A stretch of 41,880 nt of DNA from Deltaproteobacteria bacterium (lineage in GTDB: Bacteria > Desulfobacterota > Syntrophobacteria > BM002): positions 3,025,034 through 3,066,913 of the forward strand of contig CP070689.1 of assembly GCA_020353155.1 (NCBI GenBank), in the 5' to 3' direction. A program made the position numbers and the translations under genes. The notes beneath the pieces were generated by a model. It worked only from the letters and a program-made list of their open reading frames with translations, was not told where the DNA came from and searched no databases. Shown one piece after another: positions 1 through 8,931 of the stretch (position 1 is its first letter; each line of letters begins with the position of its first letter).

Positions 1-1109
1 AAGACGGTTCCCACGGGCTTTTCCTCGCTGCCACCAGTGGGGCCTGCAATGCCGGTTAGGGACAAAGCAATATCTGCCTTGCTTTTTCTTTGCACCCCTC
101 GCACCATGGCCTCAGCAACCTCCAGGCTGACCACTCCATACCGGGAGATCAGATCAGGAGGTACAGAGAGATGGCTCGCTTTGGCGGCTTCACTGTAAGC
201 AACAACACTGCGGTCAAAATAGGCTGAACTTCCAGGTACGTTGGTGAGCAGGTGTCCAATTAGGCCGCCGGTACATGACTCAGCAAGAGCCAGAGAGTAC
301 CCCTTTTCAGCGAGCAGATGTCCCACCACCATTTCCAGGGTATCGTCTCCCTCGCCGTATACGTATAGACCAAGTAGATTGCGCACCCCTTGTACGGCTG
401 CCGCCAGAGTGGAATCGGCAGCGGTCGGAGTGGAACTTTGGACAGTGAGATTCAAGAGATTTTCCGGAAAGCGAGGAAAGAAGCCAAAACCAACAGTGGG
501 ATGTTCCTTTTCCAGGAGTTCCAACCGCTGAGCTATTTCAGATTCCCTCAGTCCAATAATCCGCAAAGAGTGCGAACGAATAACTGTTTCCTGAGGAAAT
601 CGGTTCTTGAGGGTAGGCAGAACAAAATCTGCAAGCATATCGGCCATCTCATCTGGCACGCCAGGGAGGAAAAAAAGAGGTTTTTCAGTATCTCCAATGT
701 AGTAGCCAGCTCTGGGTCTCACTAGGTCGATACGCTCTGCCCCTTCGGGAAGATCTGCCATTTTGGCAATGGCAGGGGTCATGGTCAGATTATACCGTTC
801 GAGATGACTGGAAATAACCTGCCATGACTTAGGATCCCGGCGCAAGGGGCGATTTAGCGCTCTGGCGACTGCATCGTTGGTGCGATCGTCTGTGGTGGGG
901 CCTAAGCCTCCAGTGACCAGGACAAAACCGGCCCTCTCTACTGCCCGCACTAGGGCTGCAACAATGTCATCTTCCCGGTCCCCCACCACTGTAACCCAGC
1001 GGAGCTCGAAATCTGCCAACCTCAGATGGTGACCAATATGAGCGGCGTTGTTGTTAACAGTTTGTCCTGAGAGCAACTCGTCGCCAACGGTAATCAATTC
1101 ACCATACAT
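1..1109 (-). CDS. cinA: CinA-like protein (nicotinamide-nucleotide amidase / MoCF domain), 3' end cut off
   Basis: Reading the minus strand from the ATG at 1109 gives an uninterrupted frame to the window edge, about 369 codons. The N-terminus has the family's opening (GDELLSGQ near residues 9-16) and the MoCF-biosynthesis-type core with VTGGLGPTTDD. The later part has the start of the CinA C-terminal amidase domain (ALAESCTGGLIG, then SLTGIAGPTGG). CinA proteins are pyridine-nucleotide salvage enzymes (NMN deamidase and ADP-ribose hydrolysis). The C-terminal end lies beyond the left edge. It sits downstream of pgpA on the same strand, a common neighbourhood in bacteria. The start is fixed because the alternative ATG at 1105 runs into a stop at once. 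Confidence 0.93.
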   Translation of the reverse strand, partial: MYGELITVGDELLSGQTVNNNAAHIGHHLRLADFELRWVTVVGDREDDIVAALVRAVERAGFVLVTGGLGPTTDDRTNDAVARALNRPLRRDPKSWQVISSHLERYNLTMTPAIAKMADLPEGAERIDLVRPRAGYYIGDTEKPLFFLPGVPDEMADMLADFVLPTLKNRFPQETVIRSHSLRIIGLRESEIAQRLELLEKEHPTVGFGFFPRFPENLLNLTVQSSTPTAADSTLAAAVQGVRNLLGLYVYGEGDDTLEMVVGHLLAEKGYSLALAESCTGGLIGHLLTNVPGSSAYFDRSVVAYSEAAKASHLSVPPDLISRYGVVSLEVAEAMVRGVQRKSKADIALSLTGIAGPTGGSEEKPVGTV

Positions 1110-1126
1110 AACAGTCTTTCGATTGT

Positions 1127-1284
1127 GTCAGTGGTCAGTAGCTAAAATCGTTCAAGTCGTTCTTCATCCGGCTCCGCCGGATTTGTCCAATTTATAAAAG
1201 CTCAAGGAACCAGCAGTCAGTAGCCAGAAGGGAATGACGGTATTTGTGTTTTTGCCTCTTGGATTCTGACTTCTGACTTCAAAC
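1127..1284. repeat. Period-7 intergenic array with inverted arms
   Basis: This fills the gap between pgpA and cinA. Seven-base units are visible: GTCAGTG and GTCAGTA (1127-1140), AGCAGTC, AGTAGCC and AGAAGGG (1212-1232), and on the opposite sense TTCTGAC, TTCTGAC and TTCAAAC (1264-1284). Between them lies a perfect small hairpin at 1166-1182 (ATCCGGC, loop TCC, GCCGGAT). No coding potential was seen. Confidence 0.7.
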
Positions 1285-1287
1285 TCC

Positions 1288-1761
1288 TTAAAGAAGCCCC
1301 GCAACGATCAGTAATAACCTCAAGACAGCATTGGTAAAGACTCCGGCAAGGACATCGTCAATCACCACCCCCCAGCCACCCCGCATCCATTTTTCCACAC
1401 TTGAGATAGGCGGAGGTTTAACGATATCAAAGAGGCGGAAAAGAGCAAAACCCAGACAAAGAGTTAGCGGGTTGAGCGGCAGCCATAAAAGGCTTATGAG
1501 GAAACCAGCCATTTCATCTATGACAATGGGTCTTGGATCGTGATCCTCGAGAAGGATTTCGGCCCTCCCGGCAACCCAAGCGGCAAAGGCCACAAAGAAG
1601 AGGGCTATAATCCCTTGTGCAATCAAGTTTACCCGATGGACGAGTATCACAATGGGTATGGCGGCAAAGGTCCCCCAGGTACCGGGCATTAAAGGAAGAA
1701 AGCCGGTGAAGCAACCAGTGGCAAAGAAGACAACTAGATCGTTTTTTCGCGTAGTGTTCAT
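1288..1761 (-). CDS. pgpA: Phosphatidylglycerophosphatase A
   Basis: A 157-residue membrane protein that dephosphorylates phosphatidylglycerol phosphate, the last step of phosphatidylglycerol synthesis at the inner membrane. Family marks are the N-terminal PLMPGTWGT segment (about residues 23-31), the acidic motif HDPRPIVIDEMAG (about 74-86), RLFDIVKPPP, and GVVIDDVLAGV near the end. Several hydrophobic helices fit the usual length of about 150-170 residues. It lies between larC and cinA on the same strand. No strong ribosome binding site was seen, so the exact start is slightly uncertain. Confidence 0.95.
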   Translation of the reverse strand: MNTTRKNDLVVFFATGCFTGFLPLMPGTWGTFAAIPIVILVHRVNLIAQGIIALFFVAFAAWVAGRAEILLEDHDPRPIVIDEMAGFLISLLWLPLNPLTLCLGFALFRLFDIVKPPPISSVEKWMRGGWGVVIDDVLAGVFTNAVLRLLLIVAGLL

Positions 1762-1792
1762 AGAAGATCAGTCCGAATATGGAAATCTACCA

Positions 1793-1904
1793 AATTTAGG
1801 AATTCAGGGATTCAGGAATTTAGGGATTAAATAAGTGGCGAAGAAGAAATTCCCTTAATATTCCAAAATTCCCCAATTCCTTAATTCCTCAATACCTCAA
1901 TTTC
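1793..1904. repeat. Period-8 intergenic array with two inverted arms
   Basis: The left arm has five 8-base units at 1793-1832 (AATTTAGG, AATTCAGG, GATTCAGG, AATTTAGG, GATTAAAT). The right arm has six units at 1857-1904 (AATATTCC, AAAATTCC, CCAATTCC, TTAATTCC, TCAATACC, TCAATTTC). The arms are roughly reverse complements. The right arm runs to the very last base of the larC stop codon, so a long imperfect hairpin would form just after larC in the transcript. Confidence 0.75.
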
Positions 1905-3139
1905 TATTTGGTGCTTCGGATTTGGGATTTTTTTCTGCTCCGCCTCGGTTTTGTTTTCTTTTCCTTTGACAGTCCTTCCTTCGCTCTGAAAATGGCCTCC
2001 TCATACACTTGCCTCAGGGGCACCTGGTGTTTCCTTGCTGCTCGTTGGCAAGCGTCGTATTCTGGGGCAAATACATAATTGCCTTGGGGGTTTGTAGCGA
2101 CTTTGACAGGGAGATTTCCAAAAGGAGTTTGGACACGAATAGTTTGTCTCGGAAGGCTATAGCGCTCTACCTCTTGAATGCGGACTCCGAGAGTAGTTGT
2201 TTCACTGAAAAGGATCTGGAGCACAGTTTCCCGCAGTCCCTCTGGAACCAAAACTCGCAGCAATTGGCCGGGACGATTTTTTTTCATCTGGGCAGGCAAG
2301 ACATTTACATCGAGAGCGCCCGCATTGAGGAGTTGTTCCATCAAGTGTCCATAAAGCTCAGGATTCATGTCATCGATGCTGGTTTCAACCATCAAAAATT
2401 TTTCCTTCACTACCTCTTCAGTGGTCTGGCCTAGGACAATACGGAGAAGGTTAGGAGGATGATCTTCGGGGTGCCGCCCTACCCCGTACCCGACTTTTGC
2501 AATATTCATTGTGGGAAAGCCGCCATATTCGGAGCAAATCGTGGTGAGAATTGCGGCCCCGGTGGGAGTGACCATCTCCCGCTGTTGACCTGAATCATAG
2601 ACAGCTGTGTTCTCGAGAAGGGCAAGGGTTGCTGGGGCTGGAAGGGGAAGCATCCCATGTTGGCACTGGACAAATCCTCGGCCCAGAGGCAGGGGAGAGG
2701 CTACAACCTTTTTTATATTCAGAAGGTGAAGTCCGATGCAGGCACCAACCATATCAACAATGGAGTCCACAGCTCCTATCTCGTGGAAATGCACATGCTC
2801 AGGAGACTGCTGGTGAAGATTGCCTTCGACTCGGGCTAGCCGTTCCAATATAGCCAGACTCGTTTCCTTTACCTGACCAGGTAGTTTGCTCTCTCCAATG
2901 ATTTCCCGTATCTGGGCCATGGAGCGGTGGGGCTGTTTGTCTTCTTCAACCTGGATATGCAGCCTTGTTCCGGTGATTGATCCCCGTTTTTCTTTTGACA
3001 CTGATAACTTGTAGCCCCCGAGGTGCATTTTGGACAAAAGGGCAGTGAGTTTATCCAGGTCAAGCCCCAAATCGATGAAAGCTCCCAGGATCATATCGCC
3101 ACTAATCCCGGAAAAACAGTCAAAGTAAGCTATTTTCAT
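1904..3139 (-). CDS. larC: LarC-type nickel pincer cofactor biosynthesis protein
   Basis: A 411-residue protein of the DUF111/LarC family. LarC inserts nickel into the pyridinium dithiocarboxylate mononucleotide precursor that becomes the nickel-pincer cofactor of lactate racemase-type enzymes. The N-terminus has the diagnostic CFSGISGDMILGA. A histidine-rich stretch (EHVHFHEIGAVDSIVD, about residues 118-133) and PTGAAIL follow. The C-terminal third carries the LarC2-like domain and ends in a basic tail. In Lactiplantibacillus the two halves are joined by frameshifting; here they are one continuous frame. No larA, larB or larE is visible, so the client enzyme is unknown. Confidence 0.93.
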   Translation of the reverse strand: MKIAYFDCFSGISGDMILGAFIDLGLDLDKLTALLSKMHLGGYKLSVSKEKRGSITGTRLHIQVEEDKQPHRSMAQIREIIGESKLPGQVKETSLAILERLARVEGNLHQQSPEHVHFHEIGAVDSIVDMVGACIGLHLLNIKKVVASPLPLGRGFVQCQHGMLPLPAPATLALLENTAVYDSGQQREMVTPTGAAILTTICSEYGGFPTMNIAKVGYGVGRHPEDHPPNLLRIVLGQTTEEVVKEKFLMVETSIDDMNPELYGHLMEQLLNAGALDVNVLPAQMKKNRPGQLLRVLVPEGLRETVLQILFSETTTLGVRIQEVERYSLPRQTIRVQTPFGNLPVKVATNPQGNYVFAPEYDACQRAARKHQVPLRQVYEEAIFRAKEGLSKEKKTKPRRSRKKSQIRSTK

Positions 3140-3175
3140 AACGCCTCTGGATTCCAGTTAAAATAAGGAGAATAA

Positions 3176-3249
3176 CCACAGAGAGCACAGAGAACACAGA
3201 GGGTTTTTAAGTTTAAATAATTTCTCCGTGGTCTCTGTGTTCTCCGTGG
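3176..3249. repeat. Period-9 intergenic array with inverted arms
   Basis: Three 9-base units CCACAGAGA, GCACAGAGA and ACACAGAGG (3176-3202) face three units TCTCCGTGG, TCTCTGTGT and TCTCCGTGG (3223-3249). The arms are approximate reverse complements around an AT-rich spacer, so RNA from either strand could fold. It lies between plsB (end 3293) and larC (start 3139). Confidence 0.8.
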
Positions 3250-3292
3250 TTCATATTTTACATCGTTGCTAGGTATAAGTGGGACACTTCCT

Positions 3293-5977
3293 TTACTGGA
3301 AAGTGAAGTGGGAAATATGGAGGTAGCGGTCTATCATGCGGCTGTAGTAGGAAATGGCCTCCTCGTTGTCTCCAGGCTCGTAGTTGACTTGCATTTTGCC
3401 GTTTTCGTGATTTTCAGCCTTCTTGATGGCACCCTTCTCACAGAAGAACTTAATACCGTTTTCAAAGGTGATACGAGAAATGCTCTCGAAGCGTTCAACA
3501 AGTTCCAGCTTATAGAGCTTGTTGCCCAAGGAATTGACTTTTTTTATGAAGTCCTTTTCAGTGAGAGTTTTCTTGGATAGATACTTGGTGGCCCTGAGCA
3601 CAATCCAGTAGGATTCAAAATAGCTTTTCAATAAGCCAGCGAAACACGAGAGTGCTTTAAGGCCCTGGTGGGTTATCCGATAGGTATTATCTTGGGCTTT
3701 AACCCTGTTTACCAAACCCTGGCTTGTAAAGTAGGCAAGCACCTTGTCAATGGTCTCCGCCAGATTCTCGTCTGCATCATAGACAAACTCGAACTTAAAA
3801 AAATTCCTGAAAAAGAGCAGATCGTCTTCTATCCCTTGCAGATTGAATTCAAAGGCTTCTTTGGCCAGAATGGCGGAGGCAATGTAGGCTGCTGGCAAGA
3901 GGAAATGAATAATATTGTTTTTATAGTATTCCAGGTGCAACCGATTGCTATCGTCCACTGTGTAAATACGCTCCTCCTCGTCAGTCTCATCCTCGTCCGC
4001 CAACAGTTCGAGCCACTTACTCTTCTCCATGAGAGTCAAGGCATGTTCGAGTGCCATTTCTAAGTCTTGGAGCCTGCTCGCCATGCGCACCCCCTGATGC
4101 TGCAGGTAATTGTAGTAATGGCGGATGATGAGTTTTATCTCGGCCAAGGAAATTCCCCGCTTGGATGTGGTGAGAATAACGGCAGCAACGAGGGCGAAGG
4201 GGGTTATCATAGAGGCTTTGTTGATACTGTGGATGATACGCCAGGCAAAGTCCCGATACATGGCGTGGCGTTCTTTGGGTTTCAGAGTCTGGAAGTCAAG
4301 CTCGAATCTCTGCATATAAGCTTTGAGCGACATGGGTTGGGAAAATTTTACGTAAACTTTACCGTAACGTTTTTTTAAAACGCTGCGGGCGCGCACTAAC
4401 TGGGCCAAGCTTTCCTGTTTCTTGCTGCTGCCCTTGACCTCTTTCAGGTAGGCCCCCTCTTCCAATACTCTGTCGTAGTTAATGGCACAGGGTACGAAGA
4501 TTAAATCATCGCAGTAACCTTCCTCCACTGCCTGCATGAGAATGGCGAGCAGCCCTAACTTGGGCAGCACCATCTTGCCTGTTCTGCTGCGCCCCCCTTC
4601 TATAAAAAATTCGAGGTTGTGCCCTTCGCTTACCAGCGTTTTGATATAGGCAGCAAAGACGTCGGTGTAGAATTTTTGTCCCCGGAAGCTCCTCCGAATA
4701 AAAAAAGCTCCCGATTTTCGGAAAAAGGGTCCAAGGGGCCAGAAGGACAAATTCTTACCAGCGGCAACCAGAGGCAGATTAAGGTTGTGCTTGTAGAGCA
4801 AATAAGACAAAACTAAATAATCGATGTGGCTCTTGTGGCAGGGAATATAGACAATCGGTGCTTTCTGGGCCGCATGCTTTACCATGTCCAAGGATTCAAC
4901 ATCTAGGTCAATACCGTCATAAATGGTGTTCCAAATCCAAGTAAGTAATCGCTCACCGATCTGAACATAAGTCAGATGCGGGTCGGTGGCTATTTCGTCG
5001 AGATAACTATCGGCCTCTTTGCGCACGATTTCAATGGTCCTACTATTAGTGCGAGCCCTCCTCTCCATGCGCTTCTGTAGATCGTTATTATGAAGAACCA
5101 TCTCTTTTATTTCCCACCGGCTCTTCATTACCGGACCTGTTACCACCCGGCGGTGACGGTCAATGCGATCGATCAGTTCCCTTCGGAGCTGGAAGGCGAG
5201 TCCAGTCTTGGAGGAGTTTAGGTTTGGCTGGTCCGCCATCCAATCTTTCAAATTAATGGGTTCGGCTATTTCCAAGATGTTGTTTTTATAATTTCTTAGG
5301 AAAGACCAGAGCTTGCGCAATCTTCCTGGCCTTTCCTTGTCACCGAAAAAGACGTCCACAATCCCTTTATGTTGTTTTTCAGGCGCCTTGCCATGAAAAA
5401 TCAAACTGGGCACCAAAATGATTGGCTTATCCATAACCCTCTGAATATCGAGAAGCAGGTGTAAGGGATCCTGTTCAATGAGTCCGACCCGCCGGTAGTA
5501 ACCTGTTTTGCCCACAAGGAACAGAACTGAGGGTTCCTTGGCCAAAGTCAGTTCTCGGTAGTCGCCAGTTTGGTAGGGATTGGGAAATAACCCCTCCTTG
5601 AGATAATAGCTCACGAATGAGGTTAGCAGTCTAATGACCTTGGAGGTAGGAAGCCAGAACAGCGGACGCGTATCGAAGGCAAAGACCGGGGGGCGGAGGC
5701 CGGCCTGAGAGAGGCGTGAGCTAAAAAACAAAAAATCCAGCTGACTCCGGTACTTGGACGCATATATTACATAGCCTTGCTCCTCCATTTCCTTTAGCAA
5801 CCGCTGCTGACTCTCAAGAAAGGTGGCTTTGCCAGCCAGTCTTTGGAACAACCTGCCCAAAGGAGAGGAGAATTTTGGCTCGACCGTGAGGCACTGGTCT
5901 ACTTTTGTAACACTGTCAGGGTGAGTAGGGTCCGGTTCAACCGCTTGTTTTTTTTTAAAAAATCTAAAGAAGGCCAT
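3293..5977 (-). CDS. plsB: Glycerol-3-phosphate 1-O-acyltransferase PlsB
   Basis: An 894-residue acyltransferase that puts the first acyl chain on glycerol-3-phosphate at the inner membrane to make lysophosphatidate. Family motifs are in order in the middle of the protein: PCHKSHIDYL (the HxxxxD catalytic motif), GAFFIRRSF, EFFIEGGRSRTGK and FVPCAINYDRV. A C-terminal region of about 250 residues resembles the PlsB C-terminal half. It is longer than the E. coli enzyme (about 807 residues). It stands alone on the minus strand between larC and a roughly 500-bp stretch without a convincing gene. Confidence 0.95.
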   Translation of the reverse strand: MAFFRFFKKKQAVEPDPTHPDSVTKVDQCLTVEPKFSSPLGRLFQRLAGKATFLESQQRLLKEMEEQGYVIYASKYRSQLDFLFFSSRLSQAGLRPPVFAFDTRPLFWLPTSKVIRLLTSFVSYYLKEGLFPNPYQTGDYRELTLAKEPSVLFLVGKTGYYRRVGLIEQDPLHLLLDIQRVMDKPIILVPSLIFHGKAPEKQHKGIVDVFFGDKERPGRLRKLWSFLRNYKNNILEIAEPINLKDWMADQPNLNSSKTGLAFQLRRELIDRIDRHRRVVTGPVMKSRWEIKEMVLHNNDLQKRMERRARTNSRTIEIVRKEADSYLDEIATDPHLTYVQIGERLLTWIWNTIYDGIDLDVESLDMVKHAAQKAPIVYIPCHKSHIDYLVLSYLLYKHNLNLPLVAAGKNLSFWPLGPFFRKSGAFFIRRSFRGQKFYTDVFAAYIKTLVSEGHNLEFFIEGGRSRTGKMVLPKLGLLAILMQAVEEGYCDDLIFVPCAINYDRVLEEGAYLKEVKGSSKKQESLAQLVRARSVLKKRYGKVYVKFSQPMSLKAYMQRFELDFQTLKPKERHAMYRDFAWRIIHSINKASMITPFALVAAVILTTSKRGISLAEIKLIIRHYYNYLQHQGVRMASRLQDLEMALEHALTLMEKSKWLELLADEDETDEEERIYTVDDSNRLHLEYYKNNIIHFLLPAAYIASAILAKEAFEFNLQGIEDDLLFFRNFFKFEFVYDADENLAETIDKVLAYFTSQGLVNRVKAQDNTYRITHQGLKALSCFAGLLKSYFESYWIVLRATKYLSKKTLTEKDFIKKVNSLGNKLYKLELVERFESISRITFENGIKFFCEKGAIKKAENHENGKMQVNYEPGDNEEAISYYSRMIDRYLHISHFTFQ

Positions 5978-6477
5978 GCTTCATTTTTTTCCACAAGGGG
6001 TAAACAAACAGTACATTTTAGTCGGCTCAACTTAGCAGATTTGTAGTCCAAAACCAACCGATTTTTTGGAGAACTATAGCTACCTAGGCTAGGCTAAAGA
6101 ACTAGCGACAGCAAGAAAAAAGGTTTCTTGGGGATTTGCCTGGATGCTATAGCGACGCGAAAGAACTGGATGGGACCGGGGGAGCTCTTCGGCAAAGATG
6201 CATATTCGCGTCTATTGAATTCCCCTTTGTGGTCTTGGAGAATAGCTGTCGCCCATGCAGACGAAAGACATTCCAAGTTGCCAAAATAAGACACCGGTGG
6301 CTCAGATGCACTTTGCCTCCGAGCTACCCCGGCCCTAGGGAGGGAGCCAGGAAAAACGGCGATATCTGGAGATAGAAACAAACAGGTCAAATTACAGGAA
6401 GCGATACGGTGATTGAATCTTCCGGCTTGCGCGACAATTTGGAGTCACTCTCAGGTTGCGGTGGGCCTTATAGAGGC
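5978..6477. other. 500-bp gap with one doubtful short ORF
   Basis: The only notable frame is on the minus strand at 6094-6390 (98 codons, hydrophobic ends, no domain or good ribosome site). Its residue use (Arg/Ser/Pro-rich stretches such as GEFNRREYASLPKSS) resembles orphan ORFs I associate with other sulfate-reducer genomes, but I cannot verify this. It may be an untranslated repeat or RNA read as protein. No tRNA, terminator or clear promoter was found here. Confidence 0.3.
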
Positions 6478-6675
6478 TTAATCAGTCAGTATGATAATAG
6501 CCTTGTTTGGACATTTTTTTGCCGCTTCCAGGCATTGTTGTTCTAAGTTTTTGGGAATCTCTTTCCTGGTCACGTATGCTTTCTTGCTCCCTTCATGAAA
6601 GCGGAAGACTTCGGGGCATATCTTGACACAGATGCCTGCAATGTCGCATCTATTTGGATCTACTGTTGCTCTCAT
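6478..6675 (-). CDS. Small single-cluster ferredoxin, Ala in place of second cluster Cys
   Basis: A 65-residue ferredoxin. The start at 6675 is chosen because GAGGAG precedes this ATG at normal spacing; an upstream in-frame Met lacks such a site. The cluster motif reads CDIAGICVKICP, then a distant CP (KKCPNKAI). Compared with Desulfovibrio ferredoxins (CxxCxxCxxxCP), the second Cys position is Ala. The fold is clearly the monocluster ferredoxin type (PEVF after the motif), and the substitution suggests a [3Fe-4S] cluster or a labile fourth iron. It lies 209 bp downstream of the formate dehydrogenase gene and may serve that enzyme or Rnf. Confidence 0.88.
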   Translation of the reverse strand: MRATVDPNRCDIAGICVKICPEVFRFHEGSKKAYVTRKEIPKNLEQQCLEAAKKCPNKAIIILTD

Positions 6676-6716
6676 CAGGTCTCCTCGACACTTGACAATC
6701 GTAGGTTGGGATTTAA

Positions 6717-6869
6717 CCACTAAGTTCACGAAGGACACAAAGGGATGGAATTTCAGATTGTTGATTGGGCATTATAGAGCGCGAAATCTCCCAGTTCCTG
6801 CCCGGGTGAATCTGCACTCGGAAATCTAAAATCTCAAATATACTTCGTGCTCTTCGTGTTCTTCGTGGT
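6717..6869. repeat. Period-9 intergenic array with inverted arms
   Basis: Units CCACTAAGT, TCACGAAGG and ACACAAAGG (6717-6743) face CTTCGTGCT, CTTCGTGTT and CTTCGTGGT (6843-6869). The arms are nearly reverse complementary and about 100 bp apart. The array fills the space between fdhA and the small ferredoxin. Confidence 0.78.
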
Positions 6870-6884
6870 TAAATCTTTAAGTTC

Positions 6885-8921
6885 TCAGGCCGCCTTTTCC
6901 ACCTTCACGGCACACACTTTGTACTCAGGTATCTTCGCCGTGGGGTCGTGGGCCGGATTGGTGAGCACATTGGCACAGGTTTCAGCAAAGTGGAAAGGCA
7001 TGAACACCACACCCGGGTCCACTCTGTCGGTAAGAGTCACCTTTGCCACAATCTCACCCCGCCTTGAGGCGACCTTCACCTTCTCGCCCTGCCTAACCCC
7101 AAGGCGGCTGCCATCCTCAGGGTGCATCTCCAAACTGCCCTCCGGCATCTCTGCATGGAGTGAAGGAGAAACCCTGGACATGGTACCCGTATGATAATGG
7201 ACATGTACCCTGCCGGTACTTAGCCAGAAAGGATACTCATCGTCAACTACCTCGGCAGGGGGCTGATACTCAATAGCGTGGAAAAGTCCCAAACCCCGAG
7301 CAAATTTATCTTTGTGCAAAAACTTGGTCCCCGGATGATCCTTGTCTGGACAGGGCCAGGCAAGTCCATCACCATCTAACCTCTCATAGGTAATACCACC
7401 ATAAGATGGGGTAAGAGTTGAAATCTCCTTCATAATATCTTCGGCACTTTCATAGTTCATCTCATAGCCGAAACGATTGGACAATTCCTGGATAATCTCC
7501 CAGTCAGCTTTCGCCTCCCCTACGGGCTCAATGGCCTTTCTAAGCAACTGCACCCTTCTTTCTGTGTTAGTAAAGGTGCCGTCTTTCTCAGCAAAGGAAG
7601 TTCCAGGTAGCACCACATGGGCAAGTTCTGCCGTGGGAGTAAGAAAGATATCCTGGACCACCAGAAGCTCAGCCTTCTTCAAGGCCTTTTCCACATGACC
7701 CACATCAGGATCACTCACCATGGGATTCTCACCCACTGCATAGAGGGCTTTCACTTTGCCCTCAGAAAGACCAGAGAGCATAAAAGGAATGGTAAGCCCG
7801 ATCTGATCTGAGAGCTTGGCCCCCCAGGCTTTCTCAAACTTGGTCTGGTTATCGATTACATTTACTGCCTGGTAACCAGAATAGACATTGGGAAGTCCTC
7901 CCATGTCACAGGCACCCTGGACATTGTTCTGGCCCCTCAAGGGGTTCACCCCAGTGGACTCTTTGCCCATATTACCTGTAAGCATGGCCAGATTAGCCAA
8001 AGACTTTACGTTGTCCACCCCGGTGGTGTGCTGGGTAATGCCCATGCAATAGACAATTGAGGCTGCCTTAGCCTTGGCATAATACTCAGCAATCTTGACA
8101 ATATCATCTGCAGCAACCCCGGTAATCTCAGATACCTTCTCAGGTGGATAGTTATCAATTACTTTACTGAACTCCTCAAAACCCTCGCAACGCTCTTCCA
8201 CAAAAGCTTTATCATGCCAGTTGTTCTTTATAATCGCGTGCATGATCCCGTTTAAAAGGGCCACATCAGTTCCCAGGCGCTGGCGCACATAAATATCAGC
8301 CTTCAGTGCCAGCTGAATCTTTCTGGGATCTGCCACAATGACTTTGGCCCCCTTGGCCATGGCCCGAAAGATCCGGGTGGCTACCAGAGGATGGGATGAG
8401 GTGGTGTTAGAGCCGGTGACAAATATGCAGTCGGCATCCTCTATCTCAGCAATGGAGTTGGTCATGGCTCCACTGCCAAAGGCGGCGGCAAGACCTACCA
8501 CCGTAGAGGAGTGTCAGAGCCGAGCGCAGTGGTCCACATTGTTGGTTCCCACTGCGGCACGGGCAAATTTCATAATCAGGTAATTTTCCTCGTTGGTGAC
8601 CTTGGCCGAGGCCAGAAAACCAATGCTATCGCTGCCGTGAGCCTCTTTGATCTCTTTCAGTTTGGAGGCAGTGTAGTCCAGAGCTTCATCCCAGCTGGCC
8701 TCAGTAAGCGTGCCGTTTTTGCGGATCAGCGGCTTGGTAATCCTCTCCGGGTGCTGGACAAACTCGTGAATGTTCCAGCCCTTGACACACAGCTTGCCCT
8801 CATTTATGGGGTTGGTCTTGGAAGGTAGGGTGCCTATGAGACGGCCGTCCAATACCTCTAAGTAAAGACCGCAGCCACAGCCACAATAGGCGCAGGTAGT
8901 AAGTACGGTTTTGTAGTCCAT
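6885..8921 (-). CDS. fdhA: Formate dehydrogenase catalytic subunit, selenocysteine-containing
   Basis: A 678-residue molybdenum/tungsten bis-MGD formate dehydrogenase of the E. coli FdhF type, oxidising formate to CO2 or the reverse. The N-terminus binds one [4Fe-4S] cluster (CAYCGCGCG, then KLCVKG). The frame contains TGA at 8514-8516, residue 136, in the context DHCARL-Sec-HSSTVVG, which is the active-site selenocysteine of this family. It is therefore one gene, not two. A SECIS hairpin follows at the expected distance. The molybdopterin-binding regions (TGSNTTSSHP, GENPMVSDPD, LSTGRVHVHYHTGTM) are intact. AAGGAG lies just before the ATG. There is no extra N-terminal NADH-type Fe-S domain, so electrons must leave through separate partners, likely the FdhB-like protein or the small ferredoxin. 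Confidence 0.97.
8484..8502 (-). promoter_or_regulatory. Bacterial SECIS hairpin of the formate dehydrogenase mRNA
   Basis: In the mRNA, 11 nt after the UGA, seven pairs (GGUGGUA with UGCCGCC, two of them G-U) enclose the loop GGUCU. The spacing and the GGUCU loop match the E. coli fdhF SECIS that binds SelB. This shows that the host has selenocysteine insertion machinery. Confidence 0.9.
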
Positions 8922-8931
8922 ACCAGACTCC

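Noticed and set aside
8484-8521. Formate dehydrogenase read as two genes or a broken gene
   Set aside because: The stop is TGA at the known Sec site (CARL-Sec-HSST) with a correct SECIS hairpin, so it is one selenoprotein gene.
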